The notes below the pieces were generated by a model. It saw only the letters and a program-made list of their open reading frames with translations, was not told the origin of the DNA and made no database searches. Shown here one piece after another: positions 1 through 4,643 of a stretch of DNA of 20,021 bases; position 1 is the first letter of the stretch, and the number at the start of each line of letters is the position of its first letter. Position numbers and translations under genes: made by a program. The stretch lies in IMG/VR virus record IMGVR_UViG_3300037882_000729, positions 1-20,021 of that record; one strand, written 5' to 3'. Origin of the DNA: a virus.

Positions 1-1
1 A

Positions 2-124
2 CAATTTGGAATAAAGGACGGCAAAGTTGACGTAGTGAATCCTGATATTTTCTTGACTGGCGTATGCGAAACGATTCCGTGCAGCCAGAAAGCTGAGGAA
101 AGCATCAATGGCTACAAAAAATAA
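2..124 (+). CDS. 3' end of an unidentified protein (partial)
   Basis: An open frame enters from the left edge and runs 40 codons to a TAA at 122-124. The visible C-terminus (reading QFGIKDGKVDVV... at the edge, ending ...SINGYKK) has mixed charged and hydrophobic residues and two cysteines, with no motif I recognise. The frame overlaps the start of the next ORF (ATG at 108) by 17 bases, and that ORF's ribosome binding site lies inside its last codons. Such overlap is typical of a phage operon and supports this being a true gene end. It could still be a chance open frame, since only 123 bases are visible. Function unknown. Confidence 0.5.
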   Translation, partial: QFGIKDGKVDVVNPDIFLTGVCETIPCSQKAEESINGYKK

Positions 125-314
125 GTTTGTAACTGGCTCTGGCTCTGGCTCTGGCGATGGCTCTGGCTCTGGCTCTGGCGATGGCTATGGCGATGGCTCT
201 GGCTCTGGCTCTGGCTCTGGCTATGGCTATGGCGATGGCTCTGGCGATGGCTCTGGCTATGGCTCTGGCGATGGCTCTGGCTATGGCGATGGCTCTGGCT
301 CTGGCTCTGGCTAA
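108..314 (+). CDS. Low-complexity Gly-Ser/Asp/Tyr repeat protein, 68 aa
   Basis: The ATG at 108 has a plausible ribosome binding site (GAGGAAA, about 95-101) inside the preceding gene. After nine ordinary residues (MATKNKFVT) the whole protein, residues 10-68, alternates Gly with Ser, Asp or Tyr: 29 dipeptides with 17 Ser, 7 Asp and 5 Tyr in the variable position, then a closing Gly. There is no signal peptide, membrane segment or folded domain. The Asp residues recall calcium-binding glycine-rich repeats, but the RTX nonapeptide GGxGxDxxx is absent. The Gly codon is always GGC, Ser always TCT, Asp always GAT and Tyr always TAT, so the tract probably grew by duplication of a 6-base unit. It sits between ORFs on the same strand, with the next ATG 30 bases beyond its stop. 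It may be a disordered linker-like or sticky protein, or expanded repeat DNA that happens to be open. Confidence 0.5.
   Translation: MATKNKFVTGSGSGSGDGSGSGSGDGYGDGSGSGSGSGYGYGDGSGDGSGYGSGDGSGYGDGSGSGSG
135..311 (+). repeat. Hexanucleotide tandem repeat GGC-(TCT/GAT/TAT)
   Basis: There are 29 consecutive 6-base units, each GGCTCT, GGCGAT or GGCTAT, plus a final GGC: 177 bases in all. The variants differ mainly at the first bases of the second triplet. Because the unit is a multiple of three, gain or loss of units keeps the host ORF in frame. No stop codon can arise in any forward frame from these units, which explains the overlapping open frames here (an Ala-Leu/Met frame and a Trp-Leu/Arg frame forward, a Gln-Ser/His-Arg frame in reverse). 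Confidence 0.95.
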
Positions 315-343
315 TCAAGCGTGTGAACTAACTGAGGTGATTT

Positions 344-574
344 ATGAGTGATTTTAAAATGCGCATACCAGAAATTGTTTTAGTAAATACAAAAACTGGC
401 ACAACAAGAAAATTCAAAGCTCTAAAGCGCAAACAAATGAAGCAGGTTAGACAGGCGTTAGATAAATACAGTTCAGGATGCGCTTACGCGCCTTGCCTTG
501 TCGAAGTAAAGCTTATTTATGAATTGATAGACTCTTGTATAGAAAAACAAAACGTTACTAATTGGGGGCGATAA
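344..574 (+). CDS. Small basic protein of unknown function, 76 aa
   Basis: The start is ATG 344, preceded by a good ribosome binding site (GAGGTGA, about 333-339). The first part has a short beta-like stretch (IPEIVLVNTKTG), followed by a strongly basic segment around residues 20-35 (TTRKFKALKRKQMKQVRQAL). The C-terminal half carries two cysteines and hydrophobic residues (LVEVKLIYELID). The basic segment could bind nucleic acid or a phosphorylated partner, but no known family is evident. The gene is AT-rich: my hand count gives 68 G+C of 180 bases in 361-540, against 35 of 60 in 661-720 of the next gene. Its TAA overlaps the next ATG (TAATG), so the two are probably translationally coupled. 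Confidence 0.7.
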   Translation: MSDFKMRIPEIVLVNTKTGTTRKFKALKRKQMKQVRQALDKYSSGCAYAPCLVEVKLIYELIDSCIEKQNVTNWGR

Positions 575-903
575 TGAACAAACTACTAGAAGCGGCTGAG
601 GCTGTAATTTCAGATATTCATGTTCGTGGATACGTCACTTCGGAAATGTTGTTTGAACTTGAACAGGCCGTTGCCGAGGCGAAGCAGGGTGGTGCGCCTG
701 TCGTTGAGTTTCAATACAAGGGCGCAACGATTAGCGGAAGCGCAAAGGACATCGCGGCAGTTCAGGAAATACTTGCAAGCGAACCGCCCGACCCTGTTGA
801 CGCGCTGATTGCTGAGATTGAGGGACTTCCTAGGCATACCGGCGACTTTATTTGCGCAGATAAACTTAAAGCCGCCACGGACAAATACCGGAGTAAGAAA
901 TGA
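574..903 (+). CDS. Hypothetical acidic/helical protein, 109 aa
   Basis: I choose ATG 574, which shares its A with the TAA of the preceding gene (TAATG). A TTG at 562 would add four residues but lacks an obvious ribosome binding site, and coupling favours the ATG. The sequence starts with an amphipathic helix (MNKLLEAAEAVISDIHVRGY), and a central beta-like stretch (VVEFQYKGATISGSA) is followed by more helix, an acidic proline-containing turn (SEPPDPVDALIAEIEGLP) and a lysine-rich end. There is no membrane segment and no motif I can assign. Its TGA overlaps the ATG of the next ORF (ATGA at 900-903), so it belongs to the same rightward operon. Probably an early or accessory phage protein of unknown role. 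Confidence 0.75.
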   Translation: MNKLLEAAEAVISDIHVRGYVTSEMLFELEQAVAEAKQGGAPVVEFQYKGATISGSAKDIAAVQEILASEPPDPVDALIAEIEGLPRHTGDFICADKLKAATDKYRSKK

Positions 904-1055
904 CCCTACACGCCCAAATCAAGCACTTCCTGAAAAACGTGAACTCGCCGGATAATCTTGATTCAGCGAGGGATAAGCTGGAAAAGGCTATTTTGTTGCT
1001 AAGAGATTCTCAGCTCGAACTTTCTGGCGGCACTCGGCCTCAATCTTTGCCTTGA
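900..1055 (+). CDS. Small ORF coupled to the preceding gene, 51 aa
   Basis: ATG 900 overlaps the stop of the previous gene in an ATGA junction, the usual mark of translational coupling, and the frame runs 51 codons to TGA 1053-1055. The product starts MTLHAQIKHFLKNVNSPDNL and looks like one or two amphipathic helices (SARDKLEKAILLLRDSQLEL) with a short Gly/Pro tail. No known family is evident. Its last 68 bases overlap the 3' end of the Rz1-like gene on the other strand (988-1055), so the two operons converge with overlapping coding sequence. That overlap weakens the case slightly, because codons here could partly reflect constraint on the opposite strand. Function unknown. Confidence 0.55.
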   Translation: MTLHAQIKHFLKNVNSPDNLDSARDKLEKAILLLRDSQLELSGGTRPQSLP

Positions 1056-1281
1056 TTATCTCATCGCGGTATTGCCCTATGAGTAGGCGGTATCCGGCGG
1101 AATAGGCTGGCTCGGTTTCAGCGATTGGCGGTATCGGCGCTGGCAGTGGCTGGTCGCACACTGATTCCGAGCGCGGCGTTAGCGTCATCACGGGCTTGCT
1201 GAAGATTCCGCAGGATGTCAGTGTCAATAGCGCGACACTCAGGGCGAATGTACACAGTGCGGATTTTTTCTGCATCATCAT
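988..1281 (-). CDS. Rz1: Rz1-like outer-membrane lipoprotein spanin (o-spanin)
   Basis: A 97-residue protein with a short basic N-terminus (MMMQKK), a hydrophobic signal segment and a lipobox ending LTSC, with the lipidated cysteine at residue 24. A proline-rich stretch follows (PLPAPIPP), typical of Rz1 proteins, then a helical C-terminus. With the Rz-like protein it would bridge inner and outer membranes and fuse them in the last step of lysis of a Gram-negative host. The frame could start at ATG 1290, but the AGGA of the ribosome binding site lies directly against that codon, while it is 8 bases from ATG 1281; I therefore prefer 1281. The gene overlaps the Rz-like gene out of frame by 164 bases, the classical nested or overlapping spanin layout. 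Confidence 0.85.
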   Translation of the reverse strand: MMMQKKSALCTFALSVALLTLTSCGIFSKPVMTLTPRSESVCDQPLPAPIPPIAETEPAYSAGYRLLIGQYRDEIIKAKIEAECRQKVRAENLLATK

Positions 1282-1516
1282 TTGAGTCATTCCTGTTCTG
1301 GTTTAATTGCTGAGCCACAGCCGCGCCGGTTGCGGCGGCAATCGCCTCGATGTTCACATCCCGCTTGTCCTCGGCTTTCTCAACCTTAGCCGATGCCTTG
1401 CCATTCGCCGCCGAGCAGGCGTTACGGGCATTACTCCCGCCCCACCAGTACATGCCGCCGCCGAACAAACCAAGGGCTAGGACGAACGCTAAGGCGCGGT
1501 ACTGGATGGGAATCAT
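1118..1516 (-). CDS. Rz: Rz-like inner-membrane spanin (i-spanin)
   Basis: A 132-residue type II membrane protein: a short N-terminus (MIPIQYR), one membrane segment at about residues 8-26 (ALAFVLALGLFGGGMYWW), then a long charged, mostly helical periplasmic part rich in Ala, Lys, Glu, Asp and Gln. This matches Rz-type spanins, whose periplasmic coiled coil pairs with the Rz1 lipoprotein. Identity rests on topology, size, position at the end of the lysis cluster and the out-of-frame overlap with a lipobox gene. The frame is open further upstream to 1579, but ATG 1516 forms an ATGA overlap with the stop of the preceding gene and has GAGGGATAAAGG just upstream, so it is the likely start. Two cysteines in the periplasmic part might form disulfides. 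Confidence 0.85.
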   Translation of the reverse strand: MIPIQYRALAFVLALGLFGGGMYWWGGSNARNACSAANGKASAKVEKAEDKRDVNIEAIAAATGAAVAQQLNQNRNDSNDDAEKIRTVYIRPECRAIDTDILRNLQQARDDANAALGISVRPATASADTANR

Positions 1517-1767
1517 GCCTTTATCCCTCGCTGAATCTCGCGGGTGACGCTCAAGACAACGATTGTTGCGGCGCACCATGCGAATACGACAATCTCAAAC
1601 GATGGCATTTGAGCGCGCGCCAAGGATATAAGTGCGCTTGCCGCCATGCCGAGAATAGAAATTTGATGCGCGTTTGAGCGAAAGCATTTTGGTCTGCCAC
1701 GTAGCAGTAACAACATCATGCCGCTTAACGCGATAGTTGATATAGGTAATAACCAGAAGATAATCAT
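1513..1767 (-). CDS. Small membrane protein, holin/antiholin candidate, 84 aa
   Basis: Three hydrophobic stretches are visible: residues about 1-22 (MIIFWLLPISTIALSGMMLL), about 36-51 (ISILGMAASALISLAR) and about 57-74 (FEIVVFAWCAATIVVLSV). Short basic or polar loops separate them, and the C-terminus is charged (TREIQRGIKA). Three membrane segments in under 100 residues within a lysis cluster fits a class I holin, but I do not recognise the family. The frame extends to a TTG at 1782, yet ATG 1767 overlaps the stop of the upstream gene (ATGA) and has GGGGA eight bases before it, so I take 1767. It is followed, again by ATGA overlap, by the Rz-like gene. With two other small membrane genes nearby, which one forms the lethal pore cannot be told from sequence. 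Confidence 0.75.
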   Translation of the reverse strand: MIIFWLLPISTIALSGMMLLLLRGRPKCFRSNAHQISILGMAASALISLARAQMPSFEIVVFAWCAATIVVLSVTREIQRGIKA

Positions 1768-2120
1768 TTTGCATTTCCCCAATTTTTAGCGCGGGGCTTT
1801 ATTACATTTGATACACCCCAGCGAATTGAAAGTCCGAGAATACCGGCACGTGCTTCAACGGGAATTTTGCCAGCCATATCGCCAATGCCGAACCATGCAA
1901 TATGCGGAGCGACAACGGCTAACATTGCCGAAGCGAATGCATATGCGAGAATACTGAGAATCGTTTTAAGTGCTTCCTTTGGTTCTTTCGCTTCTTCAAG
2001 GTACACCGAGAAGAATGCGCCGATAATTGCAAACACCCATGCCCATACGCCAAGGCCAAGCATTCCAGCCGATGCCGCGACAGTGGTCGTTGCTTTAATA
2101 GTTCCGGTTGCCGTCAACAT
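1764..2120 (-). CDS. Membrane protein, probable holin, 118 aa
   Basis: The start ATG 2120 has a good ribosome binding site (AGAAGGAA, seven bases upstream). The N-terminus is polar and Thr/Ala-rich, followed by a long hydrophobic region at about residues 13-41 (GMLGLGVWAWVFAIIGAFFS is its core). Then come an acidic-basic loop (EEAKEPKEALK), a second hydrophobic region at about 52-78 (LSILAYAFASAMLAVVAPHI) and a weaker third one (ILGLSIRWGVSNVI). The tail is basic. The layout of Gly/Ala-rich membrane segments around a charged loop is like many phage proteins annotated as putative holins, which permeabilise the inner membrane at a set time. The position between endolysin and spanins agrees. The 84-residue membrane protein starts within its stop codon. 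This is the best holin candidate of the three. Confidence 0.8.
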   Translation of the reverse strand: MLTATGTIKATTTVAASAGMLGLGVWAWVFAIIGAFFSVYLEEAKEPKEALKTILSILAYAFASAMLAVVAPHIAWFGIGDMAGKIPVEARAGILGLSIRWGVSNVIKPRAKNWGNAK

Positions 2121-2217
2121 TTTTTAATTCCTTCTGGTCAGAGCTATCAAGGATGTAAGTTATTGCCAGCCGTGCCAGCAGTAGTGCGCCTAAAGCAACA
2201 ACAATAAGCAGTTCCAT
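2095..2217 (-). CDS. 40-aa single-pass membrane peptide in the lysis cluster
   Basis: ATG 2217 shares its A with the endolysin stop (TAATG), and the frame runs 40 codons to TAA 2095, overlapping the start of the 118-residue membrane protein by 26 bases. Residues 2-23 form one clear hydrophobic helix (ELLIVVALGALLLARLAITY), broken by one Arg and followed by a charged tail (DSSDQKELKNVDGNRNY). No separate ribosome binding site is visible, so translation would depend on ribosomes finishing the endolysin. Its membrane character, coupling and position argue for a real lysis-related gene such as an antiholin, pinholin-like or accessory peptide. It is short enough that automated callers would often miss it. 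Confidence 0.6.
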   Translation of the reverse strand: MELLIVVALGALLLARLAITYILDSSDQKELKNVDGNRNY

Positions 2218-2633
2218 TATAGTGATTTTAACTGAAAATGCATCCCGTCCTTTTTGCTCCACACCCCACCCCAATCTAAACCGGCATCCGTGAAGCATTT
2301 GACAAGACCGGCGCTCATGGTCGGCTCTTTGCCGAAGCCGTTCCACGCCGCATTGATGTCGATAGCCAGCCCCCAAGAGTGTAGCGATGGTGAACCAGCG
2401 CCGCGCTTTTTGCGGATATTGAAACATCCATCCCATGTTTTAAGTTCTGCAATAAGGCCGCGCGCGATAATGTTTTCAAACGCTTTAGTCAGCGGAGCGA
2501 CCATGCGCTTGTTGCAATAAACCCGCTTCGGGATAACGCCAATTTCAAGGTGTGCAGGAACATCCCAAACAACCATATCGCGCTCAAGCTCCGGCGCTCC
2601 GATTACCTTTAAACACTGTGCGCTAGTTATCAT
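2217..2633 (-). CDS. M15-family peptidase endolysin, 138 aa
   Basis: A zinc peptidase of the VanY/L-alanyl-D-glutamate peptidase type (MEROPS M15) that would cut peptide stems of peptidoglycan during lysis. The M15 signature SxHxxGxAxD is seen as SLHSWGLAID, with H85 and D92 as zinc ligands, and the second motif as KDGMHFQ, with D129 as the probable catalytic acid and H132 as the third ligand. The length fits a single catalytic domain with no separate cell-wall-binding domain, normal for phages of Gram-negative hosts. No signal peptide or SAR segment is visible, so it should need a holin to reach the wall. The ribosome binding site is GAGGG about seven bases before ATG 2633. A 40-residue membrane peptide starts within its stop. 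Confidence 0.93.
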   Translation of the reverse strand: MITSAQCLKVIGAPELERDMVVWDVPAHLEIGVIPKRVYCNKRMVAPLTKAFENIIARGLIAELKTWDGCFNIRKKRGAGSPSLHSWGLAIDINAAWNGFGKEPTMSAGLVKCFTDAGLDWGGVWSKKDGMHFQLKSL

Positions 2634-2652
2634 AAAAGCCCTCTATTTTAAT

Positions 2653-3138
2653 TTAAGCAACCTCAACCGAGGCGGTGAATGTTTTAGTACCTACCAAAGT
2701 CCCGCCAGATGCCGCGTCATGAAACTCAAGCGTGAAGGTACGAGTGTTCCCCCCTGACACAAGCCTCAGGATGCCGATTTGACGTACTACGTTTAACTGA
2801 TACCGAACGCCGGCCGTCAAACCGCCCATGATGTTGCCACTGCCGGTGCTTGAATAGCTTACCCATGTGGCAGGCGGCGAGCTTCCCCACCACTTCGGGC
2901 TTGCTGGCGCGGTCGATATATTCCCAGATAGGACAGCCGTGCCGTCCGTCTGGAAGTCACAGTAAGCGTAGGACTCGATGCCGCCGCCGTCCACATCCTC
3001 AGCGCTAAACGATGTGCTATCAAAGCCGCCGCTTACTGGCGCTTGCCCGTGGATAATCGTTGTGCCAAGGTAAGCGCGGCCTATCTCGGTCGAGCCGAGA
3101 TACTGCTTCACATCAACAGTGCCGAGCTTGATAGCCAT
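2653..3138 (-). CDS. Fibre/appendage protein with YLGS-type N-terminal motif, 161 aa
   Basis: The N-terminus contains VKQYLGSTEIGRAYLGTTII, a version of the YLG...I.KAYLG pattern common at the start of phage tail and appendage proteins; I infer it serves attachment to the virion. The rest is rich in Gly, Ser and Thr with alternating hydrophobic residues, consistent with an all-beta domain. Two regions stand out: an aromatic one (SPKWWGSSPPATWVSY, about residues 82-97) and a C-terminal strand-rich region that might be Ig-like (TFTLEFHDAASGG...TKTFTASVEVA). It starts at ATG 3138, sharing one base with the upstream stop (TGATG). It is the last fibre-type gene before the endolysin and could be a receptor-binding or decoration subunit. 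Confidence 0.75.
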   Translation of the reverse strand: MAIKLGTVDVKQYLGSTEIGRAYLGTTIIHGQAPVSGGFDSTSFSAEDVDGGGIESYAYCDFQTDGTAVLSGNISTAPASPKWWGSSPPATWVSYSSTGSGNIMGGLTAGVRYQLNVVRQIGILRLVSGGNTRTFTLEFHDAASGGTLVGTKTFTASVEVA

Positions 3139-3812
3139 CAGTACTGAGTGACTTCAGCCCAGTCAATCGAGATTGCGGCAGACCATGTGCCAGTAGCAGG
3201 CACAGCCACAGAGCGAATACTAAAGCCTTCATTCTGCGCCAGCACAAGCGGATGCTCGCCATCGCTGACTTCAGCCTGCCAAAGAATTGTATTAGGCGCA
3301 ATGATAGTGCCGTTCAGACTTGCGGTTATCGGGCAACCAGCCAAAATCGTTGACAGGCTTGCGCCTTCCAGCGTTTTAGTGCCAGCGCCGAGCGCCGCCG
3401 TGGTCGCAATCCGCATGTCGCCAGCAACAAGCAAAGTGTTACCCATGTTTGTTCGCCGCTTCAGCAAGGCCGCTGGCGTTACACCCGTGCCGCCAGTGCC
3501 TGCCGCAGACCATGCCGTTGATTTAACCAAGTCAATCTGCATAGGTACGCCAGCCGCGAAGAACGTGGTGCTGACAGATGCCGCTATGCGAATCTTGCGG
3601 ATGACTGCCAAGCGGGTTGCGTCCTGCCATCGGAACTGAAAAATCTCACTGTTCGCCGCAAGAGCCGCTGGCAGAATGCCGGTGAATCCACCGTAAGCGT
3701 ATGCGCCTAGAGTGCCGTGGTCAACAGGCCGTGGGGTTACACGTTGCGCACGAAAGGTTGTGCCGTCAACTTCCGCGATTGCGCCACCATTGCCCTGAAT
3801 TTGAATGCCCAT
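3138..3812 (-). CDS. Probable structural (appendage) protein, 224 aa
   Basis: A beta-rich sequence with no membrane segment and no catalytic motif. It begins MGIQIQGNGGAIAEVDGTTF, with a further conserved-looking segment RVTPRPVDHGTLGAYAYGG, and ends with a strand-like segment (TWSAAISIDWAEVTQY). I have an impression that proteins opening this way occur in fibre clusters of other phages, usually as hypothetical proteins, but I cannot verify this here. The ribosome binding site AAGGAAAA precedes ATG 3812. Its stop overlaps the start of the next fibre-type gene (TGATG). The position among tail-fibre genes and the composition suggest a virion surface protein. No enzymatic role is indicated. Confidence 0.75.
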   Translation of the reverse strand: MGIQIQGNGGAIAEVDGTTFRAQRVTPRPVDHGTLGAYAYGGFTGILPAALAANSEIFQFRWQDATRLAVIRKIRIAASVSTTFFAAGVPMQIDLVKSTAWSAAGTGGTGVTPAALLKRRTNMGNTLLVAGDMRIATTAALGAGTKTLEGASLSTILAGCPITASLNGTIIAPNTILWQAEVSDGEHPLVLAQNEGFSIRSVAVPATGTWSAAISIDWAEVTQY

Positions 3813-3824
3813 AATATTTTCCTT

Positions 3825-4640
3825 TTAGCCCCAAGAGGCTTGAACTGTGAATTTGCCGCGTAGCAAAGTTCCTTTGCCGCCTTTGCCGCCTCGGTTGTAA
3901 TCTTCAACCGGCTCATTGAGCATGTTGGTATTTTTGCCGTAAATCGTAAAGCCAACGCCAGCCACGATATTGCCAGCCGTCACTGCGATGGTTTCAAGCC
4001 AATGCTCATCAGCCGAGTGGTCGGTTGTCGCCTTGGCATAAATCCAAGCGTTGACCTTACTACCAGCTACAATGCCAGCCTGTCCAGTAATCACGACACT
4101 GGCATCGCTTGCGCCTGAGCCGAAGTCAAGCTCGGCCTCAATGAAGTTTCCGCCACCACCGGACGGCGAATCGGTAATGGTGTATTGAGTGCCGGAATCC
4201 CAGCTTCCAAGCGCATCGTATTGTGCTTGCGTTCCAGTCCATACCTTCCAATCAGCGCCGCCAGAGCGCTGATTCGTTAAGCGCTCTGCTTCGCCTGATA
4301 GCATGGCCGCGTGAATCCGAGCGGTTTCAACCGTCCAGACAGAGCCGCCACCAGAAACAACAACATCGCCCTTGTCGCCATCGCTAACGCCGCCGCCGCT
4401 CGTATAAACTGGTATGTTCAGAACGCCGCCAATCAATGTTGCCGCGCCAGAACTGCCCGTGGTAGTAAGCTCAAGCGCAACTGGTGTAGAGGTCGGTTGC
4501 TGGACAAAAGCACTTAGGTCAACCAGTGTGCCGTCAAGGTTGTAAAGGTTGACACCCAAAGTTGCGCCAACCGTAGCGCCGCGCTCTACCTCATCGTAGC
4601 CGCCTTGCTTGTGGAGCTGGACGCGAATTTTCTTTGCCAT
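3825..4640 (-). CDS. Tail-fibre-like protein, 271 aa
   Basis: A modular beta-rich protein with several elements typical of phage tail fibres. One is the segment SDGDKGDVVVSGGGSVWTVE at about residues 85-104, close to the widespread GDKGDVTVS.....W.ID fibre motif. Another, at about 129-156, resembles the QYDAL....SGTQYTITD motif that often marks fibre junctions. The C-terminal part (about residues 165-271) is strand-rich with Gly-rich stretches near the end (DYNRGGKGGKGTLLRG). The start ATG 4640 lies three bases from the upstream stop, with GGA as a weak ribosome binding site, so coupling is likely. It follows the SGNH-bearing fibre gene and may form part of the same adhesion device. The exact role, shaft or receptor-binding tip, cannot be told. 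Confidence 0.8.
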   Translation of the reverse strand: MAKKIRVQLHKQGGYDEVERGATVGATLGVNLYNLDGTLVDLSAFVQQPTSTPVALELTTTGSSGAATLIGGVLNIPVYTSGGGVSDGDKGDVVVSGGGSVWTVETARIHAAMLSGEAERLTNQRSGGADWKVWTGTQAQYDALGSWDSGTQYTITDSPSGGGGNFIEAELDFGSGASDASVVITGQAGIVAGSKVNAWIYAKATTDHSADEHWLETIAVTAGNIVAGVGFTIYGKNTNMLNEPVEDYNRGGKGGKGTLLRGKFTVQASWG

Positions 4641-4643
4641 TCA

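Noticed and set aside
135-311. CRISPR-like or regulatory iteron array
   Set aside because: The units are contiguous 6-base codon pairs without spacers, and they translate to a clean dipeptide repeat, so this is a microsatellite-like coding repeat.
157-351. Ala-Leu/Met repeat frame across the hexanucleotide tract as a membrane protein
   Set aside because: It is a frame-shifted reading of the same repeat, with a start inside the repeat and no ribosome binding site; the GGC frame has a proper start.
943-970. CTCGC...GCGAG inverted repeat as a bidirectional terminator
   Set aside because: The stem is only five pairs with a loop of about 17 bases and no adjoining T-tract on the plus side; only a weak, displaced T-run follows on the minus side.
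1517-1579. N-terminal extension of the Rz-like frame to ATG 1579
   Set aside because: The added 21 residues are Arg-rich out-of-frame text from the preceding membrane gene; ATG 1516 has the ATGA coupling and ribosome binding site.
2095-2436. 113-codon minus-strand frame overlapping the endolysin
   Set aside because: Only its last 40 codons (from ATG 2217) are outside the endolysin and form a membrane helix; the upstream part is an out-of-frame reading of the endolysin gene.
3148-3639. Plus-strand open frame of 163 codons
   Set aside because: Antisense of the 224-residue structural gene; biased composition and no supporting context.
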